The position numbers and the translations under genes are program-made. From Pseudomonadota bacterium (lineage in GTDB: Bacteria > Pseudomonadota > Gammaproteobacteria > Pseudomonadales > Azotimanducaceae), in NCBI GenBank assembly GCA_022571415.1, contig JACZXW010000019.1:1-33271 (forward strand): a DNA stretch of 33,271 nt, read 5' to 3'. The notes below the pieces were generated by a model. The model did no database searches, was not told where the DNA came from, and worked only from the letters and a program-made list of their open reading frames with translations. Of the stretch, positions 17,122 through 25,756 are shown one piece after another (within the stretch, counting starts at the first letter, position 1; each line of letters starts with the position of its first letter).

Positions 17122-17198
17122 CTTTTAGCATGTCCTTTTGCTAATAGAGTACATGATGCACTTGGTGGGAGAAACAGGGCATCTCTAAGTAAAGATAT

Positions 17199-18047
17199 TT
17201 ACTGCTTCCGACTCTTTGGGATTTCTACAAAATTGCCGGGACGTTTTTCCGCATTCGCTGCCATCGCCTCCTGAATTTCTTCAATTTGCAGGTGAGTCGC
17301 GTTCCAGATGGCAATGTAATCAAGACTGTCTGCGGTGCTGTGGTCACGAGCATAATTGATCATTCGTTTACAGCCATAGACTGCGAGAGGTGCCTTACTG
17401 GCGATATCCCGGGCGATTTCCATCACCGCTTCAAGCATGGTCACCTGGTCGGCGAAAACCTGATTGATTAACCCCATTGATTTAGCTTCCTGGGCGCTGA
17501 CCCGACGCCCGGTGTAGGCCATCTCACGGACGTAGCCCTCTGGAATGAGTTTTACCAGTCTGGGGAACGTACCCACATCCGCGGTCATGCCGATATTGGT
17601 TTCAAAGATAGTGAGGAAGGCATCTTCAGTTGCGTAACGAATATCGCAAGCGGTCACCAGGTCGACTCCGCCGCCAATGCAACCCCCTTGTATTGCCACG
17701 AGGACGGGGATACGACATTGCTCGATACAGCTGAATGATTCCTGCATATGTAACACGTTGTCGTAAAAAGCAGTGCCTGCCTGCAGTTTTCGTGTTTTTT
17801 TATCCTTATCATCATCGGCTGGATTCGAGATGGCGCCGAATGAACTCACGTCAAGACCGGAGGTAAAATGCGGACCGGTGGACGACAACACGATGACCCG
17901 GGCTTTGGAGCCGTAATCGATATCCTTGATGATTTCCGGCAGTTCCTTCCAAAATGCTGGATTCATGCTATTGCGTTTATCTGGTCGATTCAGAACAACC
18001 TGGGCGATCTTGTCCGCGATGCTGACTTCGAAACATTCATAGCTCAT
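17199..18047 (-). CDS. Enoyl-CoA hydratase/isomerase family, dienoyl-CoA isomerase (ECH1) type
   Basis: A 282-residue crotonase-fold enzyme. The oxyanion-hole stretches are FTSGLD (61-66) and CIGGGVDLVTACDIRY (123-138). Asp129, Glu149 and Asp157 fall at the spacing (20 and 8 residues) of Asp176, Glu196 and Asp204 of rat delta3,5-delta2,4-dienoyl-CoA isomerase, and ADVGTFPRL matches its ADVGTLQRL. The likely reaction is therefore isomerisation of 3,5-dienoyl-CoA to 2,4-dienoyl-CoA in beta-oxidation of unsaturated fatty acids with odd-position double bonds. It stands alone on the minus strand, without other beta-oxidation genes next to it. A generic enoyl-CoA hydratase role is the alternative. 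Confidence 0.85.
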   Translation of the reverse strand: MSYECFEVSIADKIAQVVLNRPDKRNSMNPAFWKELPEIIKDIDYGSKARVIVLSSTGPHFTSGLDVSSFGAISNPADDDKDKKTRKLQAGTAFYDNVLHMQESFSCIEQCRIPVLVAIQGGCIGGGVDLVTACDIRYATEDAFLTIFETNIGMTADVGTFPRLVKLIPEGYVREMAYTGRRVSAQEAKSMGLINQVFADQVTMLEAVMEIARDIASKAPLAVYGCKRMINYARDHSTADSLDYIAIWNATHLQIEEIQEAMAANAEKRPGNFVEIPKSRKQ

Positions 18048-18063
18048 CTGTAGCGCCTTTGAT

Positions 18064-18219
18064 TTATGGATTTGAATTTGGATTGCCCGTTACATTGATA
18101 CCGGCTGAGTCGAAGCTTTCGGTGTGTTCCTGAAACCATTCATCGAAATATCCTTTCCCAGCCTCGGGGACGTCTGATTCAGGTCGGTATGCGGCATCAC
18201 TATTCCCGCCATAACTGTG
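18064..18219 (-). other. Unassigned short open stretch in intergenic region
   Basis: Between the receptor stop and the crotonase start, the minus strand has a 51-codon open frame (HSYGGNSDAAYRPESDVPEA, then GKGYFDEWFQEHTESFDSAG, ending NPNSNP) with protein-like acidic composition but no start codon. A second frame has an ATG at 18212 giving 40 residues (stop at 18090), starting MAGIVMPHTDLNQTSPRLGK. Neither is recognised. It may be the tail of a decayed gene, a small protein or chance. Confidence 0.3.
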
Positions 18220-18235
18220 TCAGAGTCGGACTCAA

Positions 18236-18268
18236 AAATTTGTTAACTTAACGCATATTAACAAATTT
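18236..18268. repeat. 11-bp perfect inverted repeat, AT-rich
   Basis: AAATTTGTTAA at 18236-18246 and its exact complement TTAACAAATTT at 18258-18268 flank an 11-nt spacer that holds another TTAAC. It lies 55 bp downstream of the receptor stop. On the minus strand the second arm runs into TTTTTG, so it could be a weak terminator of the receptor mRNA. The symmetry and TTAAC copies also suit a dimeric regulator site. Confidence 0.55.
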
Positions 18269-18322
18269 CCTGCGTAAGCCACTTCCGCGTTCCGATTAAA
18301 ATATCCTCAATAAGCTGCCGCG

Positions 18323-20224
18323 TTACCAGGTTACCCTCACACCGCCATGGACAGCGAATCCAGGGGACGAAAAACCAAACACTTCCTCGTACTTTTCGTC
18401 CAGCGTATTTTCAAGTCTGAGTGTCAATTCAACCTTGTGGTTCAATTGATAAGTCCCTGAAATGTTGACCAATGTAAAACTATCCAGACTAACTCGCTCC
18501 TGGAACGGGGGAAAAGGCGGGAAGAAATTATCTTCCTGATTGCCGGTGTAGATGATGGCTGCGTTTAAGTTAACCTTGCTAAATGTGTAATTTGCGCTAA
18601 AAGAGCCAGAATGGATTGGTCGCCGAACCTCGGTAATTTCATTACCAGAGTCATCTGCTTGGGTTGCGTCCAGGTAGGCGTAGCTTGCCGCCAACTCTAA
18701 TTGATCGGTTGCTATGTAGGAAAACCCGAGTTCAACACCCTTCCGGTTGGATTTCTTCACCGCATTCGCAGCGGTGAAAGTGCCGCTGGCGAAATCGAAA
18801 ACAAAGCCATTGATTTCATTGTCGAGATCAGCGTCGAACCAGGTCAGGCTCAGGTTTATTTGTCCGTTCATCAATGATTGGCGAAGACCCAACTCCCAGC
18901 TGAAGGATTCTTCGGGCCGCAGATCGGGGTTGCCGGTAAATGTGTCGAAGAATCCGAATCTCTCGGTGAAAGTCGGATTTTTTACACTCTCGCCAACAGA
19001 GGCAAACAGTGTGGTTGATTGGTTACCCAGGTGCCAGGCAGCGGTTGCGCGCCATGCGGCGGAGTCATCGAATTCAGAATTGTTGTCGTGGCGGCCGCTC
19101 AGTGACACATCCAGGAGATCCCCGTCATAGCGATACTCCACCGCGATACTTTTTGTATCCGTGCTGAGATTTTTGTTGGGATCACCAAAGAATGAAGCTG
19201 CACCTCGCTGTTGGTAGTCTTCTCGCTCGTATTCGAGCATGCCGGTGATGATGTGGTGGCCCGATACCAGATTAGCCTGATAGCGAAATTGTTTTTTGTC
19301 ACCCCGACTTTTGTCGTTAACTGGAGAATTCGTACTGGTAATATTTTCAGTATCGGTTCTTGCGAAGTTCAGTGTATGGCTAATGTTTTCTCGATTAAAA
19401 GTCATTGATAACCCCGCATAGGTCTGGCTGCTTTCAGTGGAAAAACTAGCATCCGTGGGCAGCCCCGTCGTAAAGAAATCGATGTCATCAAAGTAGGTGG
19501 TGCTGTGGGTATTTCGCAACAGGTAAGACAGGACGATGTTGTCTGCAGCATCATAGGTACCGCTAAGGTTTACAGTCGTGTTTTTGTAACCGTCTTGCTC
19601 ATTACCCAATCGAGAGATGTTTGTGCCGTCGCTGTTCAGGTAGTCAATGGAAAGTTTTAATTGGTTCCTGCTGGAGCCATGCTGTATGCCAAAGCCTGTT
19701 CGAACAGTAGCAAATGAGCCAGCCTCGGCATACCCGGAGAACTGGGTGTCCATGAGATTAGCCGGTCTGGTGATAACGTTAATCACACCGGATAAGGCAT
19801 CACTACCCCAAATGGCACTCTGCGGTCCACGAACGATTTCAATTCGTTCTATCTGGCTTACCATTAAATGGGTAAAGTTGAACTCGCTCCCCTGGGAGAG
19901 ATCATTCGCCTCGACGCCGTCGATAAGCACCAGCACCTGGTTTGCCTCCGCACCGCGTACACGAACCTGGGTGATAGCGCCCAGTGAGCCTTGCTGGCTG
20001 ACCGCCAGGCCGGGAACGCCCCGCAGCAAATCTGCAAGGTTGGTTGCGTTTCGACGTTGAATTTGCTCTTTGCTGATGATGCTGATTGAACTTCCGGCAT
20101 CGCCGATCTCGAGCGGCGTTCTCGAGGCTGTAACCGTGACGGTTTCCAATGGGTCGTTTTCGATATGGGCGGCTGCATTTGCAGCCAGACAAAACCCGAA
20201 CAGGGCGATCAAAAAATATTTCAA
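18323..20224 (-). CDS. btuB: TonB-dependent outer membrane receptor, probable vitamin B12 transporter
   Basis: A 633-residue outer-membrane receptor. A signal peptide (MKYFLIALFGFCLAANAAA) is followed by a TonB box (ETVTVTA, about 28-34), a plug domain (about 45-150, including ADLLRGVPGLAV, VRVRGAEANQVLVLIDGVEAN and IERIEIVRGPQSAIWGSDAL) and a 22-strand-type barrel ending in the aromatic residue Trp, as BAM substrates do. Length and plug agree with BtuB. The cobalamin riboswitch in its leader makes B12 or a related corrinoid the likely ligand; BtuF/BtuCD genes are not in the window. The start is TTG at 20224 with GGAGG 7 nt upstream; no ATG fits. Translation is probably blocked when B12 is plentiful. 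Confidence 0.88.
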   Translation of the reverse strand: MKYFLIALFGFCLAANAAAHIENDPLETVTVTASRTPLEIGDAGSSISIISKEQIQRRNATNLADLLRGVPGLAVSQQGSLGAITQVRVRGAEANQVLVLIDGVEANDLSQGSEFNFTHLMVSQIERIEIVRGPQSAIWGSDALSGVINVITRPANLMDTQFSGYAEAGSFATVRTGFGIQHGSSRNQLKLSIDYLNSDGTNISRLGNEQDGYKNTTVNLSGTYDAADNIVLSYLLRNTHSTTYFDDIDFFTTGLPTDASFSTESSQTYAGLSMTFNRENISHTLNFARTDTENITSTNSPVNDKSRGDKKQFRYQANLVSGHHIITGMLEYEREDYQQRGAASFFGDPNKNLSTDTKSIAVEYRYDGDLLDVSLSGRHDNNSEFDDSAAWRATAAWHLGNQSTTLFASVGESVKNPTFTERFGFFDTFTGNPDLRPEESFSWELGLRQSLMNGQINLSLTWFDADLDNEINGFVFDFASGTFTAANAVKKSNRKGVELGFSYIATDQLELAASYAYLDATQADDSGNEITEVRRPIHSGSFSANYTFSKVNLNAAIIYTGNQEDNFFPPFPPFQERVSLDSFTLVNISGTYQLNHKVELTLRLENTLDEKYEEVFGFSSPGFAVHGGVRVTW

Positions 20225-20319
20225 AATAAATCCTCCACACTCTCACCCGAGTGATTAATAGGTAGCGCGGAGCAGGAGAATATAAGAATCAACATATCCG
20301 CCCGCCGCGGAGTTTTCTC
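20225..20319 (-). promoter_or_regulatory. btuB leader downstream of riboswitch, with start-site hairpin
   Basis: Between the aptamer and the TTG start, the minus strand reads CACTC-GGGTGA-GAGTG immediately before the GGAGG ribosome binding site (about 20236-20253 on the plus strand). This small stem could take part in masking the ribosome binding site. No T-rich terminator is visible, favouring translational control. Confidence 0.45.
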
Positions 20320-20527
20320 TAGTGGTGTGTTGGCCGGTCTCCGGGCTTACGAGTTGATGGCGGGCATCAGGTTCCTTCGCCTTCCCGTGGATAAGCACAG
20401 TGGCATAAAGAAGAAACTCACTCGTCTACCGTTGCGGGGGCAGCGCCAGCATTGGAAACTATTCAGTTTTCCGCACAGGCTTCCCGTTTCATCCTCGCAT
20501 CGACTGATTTGAGGACACCTCACACTG
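20320..20527 (-). ncRNA. Cobalamin riboswitch (AdoCbl class aptamer)
   Basis: On the minus strand the conserved blocks occur in the correct order: GGGAAGCCTGTGCGG (around 20472-20486), the core GCGCTGCCCCCGCAACGGTA (around 20427-20446), GCCACTG (around 20398-20404), GGGAAGGCG (around 20377-20386) and the B12 box AAGCCCGGAGACCGGCC (20334-20350). Terminal sequences GGTGT and ACACC can close the P1 stem. It sits about 95 bp upstream of the TonB receptor start. Binding of adenosylcobalamin should lower expression of the receptor. Confidence 0.93.
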
Positions 20528-20540
20528 TTAGACCAGAGCC

Positions 20541-20570
20541 ATCTTATGGGCAGAAGCATAGCCTGGTCAA
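20541..20570 (-). promoter_or_regulatory. Probable sigma-70 promoter for the riboswitch-btuB transcript
   Basis: On the minus strand TTGACC (20565-20570) is followed after 17-18 nt by ATAAGA/TAAGAT (20541-20547). This places transcription start just ahead of the aptamer. The call is by eye. Confidence 0.5.
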
Positions 20571-20638
20571 TAGAGAAAAGCGCTGGAGATGGATTAGGGT
20601 TTCAACTACAGTGTTTTTTGCATTGGGCTAGTCTAATT

Positions 20639-20986
20639 ATGGCTAAAGAATATCTGGATAAATTATTGCGGCTGGTTGCGGATCTGAAGATGGAGGACGA
20701 GGCTTCTGCTTCCGTGGAAGTAAAACACTTTTTCAGTGGTGCAGCGCTTTATGTCAATGGGGCGATAACCGCGTCCTTGTCACCTGCAGGATTGGCATTT
20801 AAGTTACCGGGACAGGAGGCGGAGGACCTCATTGCGAAAGGTAAGGCCAGGCCTTTACGGTACTTCCCGCGTGGACATATCAAAAAAGGATATGCCCTGT
20901 TTGAGAATCCGGATTTAGACAAGGCGGGGCAATGGGAAAAGTATTTTCTAAAAACTATTCAAGTGCCTGATCCAGGTCCTCGATAA
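20639..20986 (+). CDS. TfoX N-terminal domain protein
   Basis: A 115-residue protein matching the TfoX_N fold: an N-terminal helix, then VEVKHFFSGAALYVNGAITA and GLAFKLPGQEAEDLIAKGKA, then PLRYFPRGHIKKGYALF. It lacks the C-terminal TfoX domain found in the competence regulator, so a role in natural transformation should not be assumed; many single-domain TfoX_N proteins are uncharacterised. ATG at 20639 is chosen because the domain begins right after it; a longer frame reaches back to 20546 but would run through the riboswitch promoter. No good ribosome binding site is seen. Its 3' end overlaps the convergent cystathionine lyase gene by 32 bases. Confidence 0.78.
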   Translation: MAKEYLDKLLRLVADLKMEDEASASVEVKHFFSGAALYVNGAITASLSPAGLAFKLPGQEAEDLIAKGKARPLRYFPRGHIKKGYALFENPDLDKAGQWEKYFLKTIQVPDPGPR

Positions 20987-22094
20987 GATCTTCCACATTC
21001 TCGATGCCAACGCTGAGACGAATCAGCGTGTCCTCAATACCAAGATCCTTGCGAACTTCTGCCGGGAGGCTGGCATGGGTCATGATGGCCGGGTGTTCAA
21101 TTAATGATTCAACACCGCCCAGGCTTTCGGCGAGGGTAAACAAACGAGTCCGCTGCAGTACACGCTTGGCATCGGCCAGGTCTCCTTTCACGAAGAAAGA
21201 TATCATGCCTGAAAATCCATCCATCTGTTTTACCGCCAGAGCATGCTGTGGATGGGAGGGTAGACCGGGATAGAGTACTTTTTCAACCCTGCTGTGACCT
21301 TCCAGATGTTCTGCGATTTGCATGGCGCTGGTCAGGTGGCGTTGCATCCTGACGTCCAGGGTTTTGATCCCGCGGTGAGCCAGGTAACAGTCAAAGGGTG
21401 CTTGCACGGCCCCGGCGGCGAACTGAATGAATCCGATCTGTTCAGCCAGATCAGAATCGTTAGTGATAACAGCTCCGCCGATGACGTCGCTGTGACCGTT
21501 CAGGTACTTCGTGACTGAATGCATAACGATATCAGCGCCCAGCTCAAGGGGGCGCTGGCAAATCGGTGTTGCGAAAGTATTGTCCACGGCGACCTTGACT
21601 GATTTTGACTTCGCCAGATCACATATGTGTCTGAGGTCGATGATTTTGAGCAGTGGATTGGTTGGCGTCTCAACCCAGATGAATTTTGTGCTGGCGCCGA
21701 TGGTCTGTTCCAGGGTCGAATGGTCGGTCAAATCTGCAAACCTGAATTCGATGTTCTGGTTCTTCAATATCCGCTCGAACAGCCTGAAGGTGCCGCCGTA
21801 GACGTCGTCGCAACATAAGACCTGATCGCCAGGACTTAAGGTGCGAATGATCGCGTCAATCGCCGCGAGTCCGGAGGAGAAGGCAAACGCATGGGTGCCG
21901 CTTTCGAGAGACGCCAGGCAGGTCTCATAGCGTTGTCTGGTGGGATTTCCAGCCCTTGAGTAGTCGAAGCCCTTGTGTTCCCCGGGAGAAGACTGGGCGA
22001 ACGTGGTGGAAAGATGTAGCGGTGGAATCACATCTCCGAAGGAAGGATCAGGCTCTTGCCCTGAATGCACCGCTCTGGTTGAAATGCCTTTCAT
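20955..22094 (-). CDS. Cystathionine gamma-lyase/synthase family PLP enzyme
   Basis: A 379-residue Cys/Met-metabolism PLP enzyme. The PLP lysine is Lys196 in HSVTKYLNGHSD. The phosphate-binding stretch SSGLAAI (73-79), the stacking tyrosine region YSRAGNPTR (45-53) and VETPTNPLLKIID (141-153) are standard for the fold. Because it directly follows a cystathionine beta-synthase (stop TAG then ATG with no gap), the likely role is cystathionine gamma-lyase: cystathionine to cysteine, 2-oxobutyrate and ammonia in reverse transsulfuration. Cystathionine gamma-synthase activity cannot be excluded from sequence. Confidence 0.9.
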   Translation of the reverse strand: MKGISTRAVHSGQEPDPSFGDVIPPLHLSTTFAQSSPGEHKGFDYSRAGNPTRQRYETCLASLESGTHAFAFSSGLAAIDAIIRTLSPGDQVLCCDDVYGGTFRLFERILKNQNIEFRFADLTDHSTLEQTIGASTKFIWVETPTNPLLKIIDLRHICDLAKSKSVKVAVDNTFATPICQRPLELGADIVMHSVTKYLNGHSDVIGGAVITNDSDLAEQIGFIQFAAGAVQAPFDCYLAHRGIKTLDVRMQRHLTSAMQIAEHLEGHSRVEKVLYPGLPSHPQHALAVKQMDGFSGMISFFVKGDLADAKRVLQRTRLFTLAESLGGVESLIEHPAIMTHASLPAEVRKDLGIEDTLIRLSVGIENVEDLIEDLDQALE

Positions 22095-23477
22095 CTATCG
22101 CCTCTGGCTGAGGTAGCTCAACAAATCTATTTTAGTGAGGACTGCAACCGGCACGCCTGTGTCAGGATCCATCACCAGGGGTGTTTTACCTGAAGACACC
22201 AGCGCAGAGATCTTCTCAATATCGTCTTCCGGCCCCACAAATTCGATGGACGTATCTACCAGGGATTCGATGCTATCGCCGGGTTCGCAGGCACCTTCAT
22301 AAAGCGCGGTAAGGATGGATGCTTCTGTGACAAGTCCTTTGACATAACCATGGTCATCCGACACTGGCAGCTGACTTATCCCTTTGTCTTTCATCAGTTC
22401 AATTACGCTCGAAACCTTCTCAGTGGTCTGGGCGGATACAACCCCCTGGGGATCAAGCTGCAGCGTGATGATCAGGTCGTGAACGGTACCCAGGGAAGGT
22501 TCATCCAGGAATCCGGCTTCCCGCATCCATGCATCATCATAGACCTTGGACAGGTATCGATTGCCGCTGTCAGGGAGAATGACCAGGATATTTTTTCCTT
22601 TAAGACGGTCACCTTGTGCCTTAATCCACTTGATGGCACCGACAACCGCAGAACCAGAGGAAACGCCGGAGTAGATGCCTTCCTTAACGAGAAGATCGCG
22701 GGTCATGAGGAAGGATTCCTTATCTTCCACCTGCACCATGTCATCGATGACGGAGAAATCATAGTTGTCCGGAATGAAATCTTCACCGATACCTTCAATT
22801 TTGTAAGTCAGGGCAGGGACATCGTCACCGGATTTGAATTTGTCGAAAACGATGGAGCCGACAGGATCCACGGCCACGATTTCGACTTCTGGTTTAACTT
22901 CCTTGAAGAATCGACCGATGCCACAGACGGTTCCGCCGGTGCCGATCCCTGTGATGAAAACATCGATATCTGGAAATTGTTCGAGGATTTCAGGGCCCGT
23001 TATTTTGTAGTGGCAATCACGATTGGCGAGATTATTGTATTGGTCAATATAGATGGAATTAGGGGTGTCCTTCGCCAGACGCCTGGATACGGAGTAGTAA
23101 CTTTTCGGGTCTTCCGGCTCGACCGCTGTGGGTGTCACAACGACTTTTGCACCGAAAGCACGAAGGTTCTTGATTTTCTCTTCTGACATTTTATCGGGAA
23201 GAACGAAGATGCACTTGTAGCCTTTTATTGCAGCAGCGATGGCCAGACCGACACCTGTGTTACCGCTGGTACCTTCGATGATGGTTCCGCCAGGTTTCAA
23301 ACGCCCACATTTTTCTGCATCTTCTATCAGCCAGTAACCGATGCGATCCTTAATGGAACCACCTGGGTTCATGAATTCGAGTTTTACATAAACTTCTGCT
23401 TCGACACCTCGGGTCACCCGGTTGAGCTTGACGATAGGCGTGTGACCGATCGCACCGAGAATATTTTGATGAATCAT
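22095..23477 (-). CDS. Cystathionine beta-synthase with C-terminal CBS domains
   Basis: PLP enzyme joining serine and homocysteine to cystathionine; 460 residues from the ATG at 23477. Lys43 in NPGGSIKDRIG binds PLP, EGTSGNTG (69-75) is the substrate loop and GIGTGGTVCGIGRF binds the cofactor phosphate. Residues about 340-460 form two CBS domains (SVIELMKDKGISQLPVSDD; DDIEKISALVSSGKTPLVMD), as in eukaryotic-type CBS, and probably bind an adenosyl ligand. The haem-binding N-terminal extension is absent. The frame extends to 23573, but the extra 32 residues are not family-like and would overlap the preceding pseudogene. No clear ribosome binding site precedes 23477. It is the upstream gene of a reverse transsulfuration pair. 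Confidence 0.9.
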   Translation of the reverse strand: MIHQNILGAIGHTPIVKLNRVTRGVEAEVYVKLEFMNPGGSIKDRIGYWLIEDAEKCGRLKPGGTIIEGTSGNTGVGLAIAAAIKGYKCIFVLPDKMSEEKIKNLRAFGAKVVVTPTAVEPEDPKSYYSVSRRLAKDTPNSIYIDQYNNLANRDCHYKITGPEILEQFPDIDVFITGIGTGGTVCGIGRFFKEVKPEVEIVAVDPVGSIVFDKFKSGDDVPALTYKIEGIGEDFIPDNYDFSVIDDMVQVEDKESFLMTRDLLVKEGIYSGVSSGSAVVGAIKWIKAQGDRLKGKNILVILPDSGNRYLSKVYDDAWMREAGFLDEPSLGTVHDLIITLQLDPQGVVSAQTTEKVSSVIELMKDKGISQLPVSDDHGYVKGLVTEASILTALYEGACEPGDSIESLVDTSIEFVGPEDDIEKISALVSSGKTPLVMDPDTGVPVAVLTKIDLLSYLSQRR

Positions 23478-23532
23478 GGGAGAAATATGGACTAAACCGC
23501 AGTTTGAATCAAGGATCCAGCGTATAGGAAAG

Positions 23533-25186
23533 TCAGGGTGAACGCTTAAGACTGAATGCCATAATCGAGTCACCCGGTTCTGTTCCGAGGTCTGAGTGTC
23601 CGCCGACAGCGATCACGACGAATTGTATTTCGTTTCTCATATAGGTCATTGGTGTGGCCTGTGCGCCTGTCGGTAAACGCGCCTTCCAGATTTCTGCACC
23701 GTTGTTGGCGTTGAATGCGCGCAGGTAATAGTCCATTGTGGCGCCGATGAACACCAGTCCTCCGGCGGTTGCCATTGGACCACCTATATTGGGTGTTCCG
23801 GTGTTGAGTGCAATGAATGACCTGAGTCCGAAAACCTCGATGTCCCTCGTGGTGCCGAGGGTCACCTGCCAAAGAATTTCTCCGGAGTTCATGTCCACAG
23901 CGGAAAGCTCTCCCCATGGGGGCCGATTGCAGGGAACATTGAGAGGCGAAAGGAATACCTCACGTTTCACGCCGAAGTCAGTTCCCTCCATCGCAGCGAT
24001 TTCAGCTTCCGGGTCCAACTGCCGTTGTAATTTGGCTTGTCCGGTGGGAAACAGGGTAATGATATGAGCTGCATTGTTAGTGTTAACAAATACCAGACCT
24101 TTTTCAGGGTCGACGGCAATGCCGCCCCAGTTGACACCACCGGCGGTAAAAGGCATTTCGATGCTTCCCTGCAGGCTCGGGGGCGTAAACATACCCTCGT
24201 TGCGATAGGATTTGAACTTCTTTGCACAAGCCTGTTTGTCGAACCAGACTAGACCCCAGAGATCCTCTTCGGTAAATTCCGTTGGAGACAGTGGCGCGGG
24301 TTTAATGGGAATCGGCGTACAGGTTGTCACCCAACCGTTTACCGCCATAGAAATCCGGGCTCGGACTGGAGGTCGGCAGAAATACCAGGTCGTTCTCTGC
24401 ATCTACTGACATGGGCGCCCAGACATTGGCATGGCCGGTGACTTTTGCGCTTTGGTTCTGCCAGGTCTTGTCATCGTTTTCGGAAATGGGGTCAAACTGC
24501 CAAACCAGTTTCCCCGATCGGGCGCTGTAGGCGCGTACAATGCCGCGTGGTGCGTTTGCCCTGAGATTATCGCTGATGGCAGAGCCTACAATAACAAGGT
24601 CGTTAATAATTGCAGGTGGAGAAGTAATCTGGAACTCCCCGTCCCAGCGCAACGGCATACCAGGGTCAAGCGTCACCTCACCGTCGTTGCCGAACTCTGT
24701 GCAGGGTTTTCCGCTAAGTTTATCCAGCGAAATTATGCGGCGGTCGTTGGTCCCCATAAAAATCCGTTCGCTGCAGATTTCTTGTCCAGATCCGCGATGG
24801 TCCCGCCAGTAACTGACTCCCCTGCAGACGTACTGGTTAGCTGGGTGCTGTTCCAGACTGATCTTCGGGTCGAAACGCCATTGCTCTTCGCCGCTAACAG
24901 GATCCAGGGAAATCACTTCATTAAATGGTGTGCAGAAAATCAGCTGATCCCCGATGATGATAGGGGTTGCCTCGAATGCAGAGTGCTTTATGGCCCGGGG
25001 TTTGTTTTTAAGGTCCCCGGTATTGTAGCGCCAGACTTCTTCCAGATCCTGGACATTGTCAACGTTGATTTGATCAAGATAGGAGTATTGCGATCCGCCA
25101 GGGTCTGCACCGTAATATGACCAGTCAGCAGCAGACAGGTAAGTTGGTAGTGCGATGTTAACGATGAAAACAAGGAATCGGGTCAC
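23533..25186 (-). pseudogene. PQQ-dependent dehydrogenase (quinoprotein), broken by internal deletion and frameshift
   Basis: Two overlapping minus-strand frames together encode a quinoprotein dehydrogenase of the glucose dehydrogenase-like family. The first (GTG at 25186 to 24302) has a signal peptide and the N-terminal blades: DWSYYGADPGGSQYSYLDQI, ITSPPAIINDLVIVGS, YSARSGKLVWQFDP, ending GGKRLGDNLYADSH. The second (to 23533) resumes at IKPAPLSPTEFTEEDLWGLV and runs to the normal C-terminus (FTPPSLQGSIEMPFTAGGVN, then GGLVFIGATMDYYLRAF, then VVIAVGGHSDLG). In relatives some 80-95 residues lie between GDNLYANS and the PxPLSP segment, including the conserved HHDxWDYD stretch near the active site. 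They are missing here and the frame shifts, at about 24309-24318. The product cannot be a normal enzyme. Confidence 0.85.
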
Positions 25187-25291
25187 TTTCCCATACTTGG
25201 GTCAGTCTTCCCGTAAAAATAACACATTTTCTGACAAAGGGAGCGTAATGAGTCCTATGCTAATGTGCCTGGATTGCTGTAGGGAGGGTGA

Positions 25292-25756
25292 ATGATGAGG
25301 TGGACACAATTTGCGAAGGCTGAGCCAGAAATGGCACGACTTGGATTGCGTTTGCTGTTTAACAAGAAAGATGGCGAAGTGGGAATACTTGCTACAGTCA
25401 ATAAATCTGGTCACGCGAGTGCCTCTCCGGTATGTCCGATTTTTTGTGATGAGGGGATATATTTGCTGGTGGGTCGAGGCACGCCGAAGAAACATCATTT
25501 GTGCGGCAACGGCAGTTATGCCCTGCATGCCCAGGTCGGGTCCAATGACCTTGAATTTCAGATCAGAGGATCGGCTAGGGAAGTCCATGGGGAGAATGAA
25601 CGTGCGCAGGTGATCGCATCCATCCCGTTTTCCTCCTTTGACAAATCAGATCCTATTTTTGAACTGCTAATCAAGTATGCCCTGACGGTTTCATGGCCTA
25701 CTCCAGGCGTTCAGGATAAGCGGACTTTTGTTGATGGATCGCGAGGGCACCCCTAA
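25292..25756 (+). CDS. Pyridoxamine 5'-phosphate oxidase-like FMN-binding protein
   Basis: A 154-residue split-barrel protein of the PNPOx-like family. GEVGILATVNKSGHASASPV is the usual first beta-hairpin, GIYLLVGRGTPKKHHLCGNG matches the region where such proteins hold the flavin phosphate, and FQIRGSAREV follows as the barrel strand. Members bind FMN, F420 or haem and carry out assorted reductions; few are characterised. GGGAGG at 25282-25287 suits either ATG 25292 or ATG 25295. Its stop TAA abuts the ATG of the SulP transporter, so co-translation is likely. Confidence 0.78.
   Translation: MMRWTQFAKAEPEMARLGLRLLFNKKDGEVGILATVNKSGHASASPVCPIFCDEGIYLLVGRGTPKKHHLCGNGSYALHAQVGSNDLEFQIRGSAREVHGENERAQVIASIPFSSFDKSDPIFELLIKYALTVSWPTPGVQDKRTFVDGSRGHP

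Noticed and set aside
22350-23186. 278-codon plus-strand frame antisense to cystathionine beta-synthase
   Set aside because: The minus strand carries all CBS motifs; the plus frame shows no domain and is a composition shadow.
24431-25120. 229-codon plus-strand frame opposite the quinoprotein pseudogene
   Set aside because: It is antisense to clear quinoprotein blades and has no recognisable domain.
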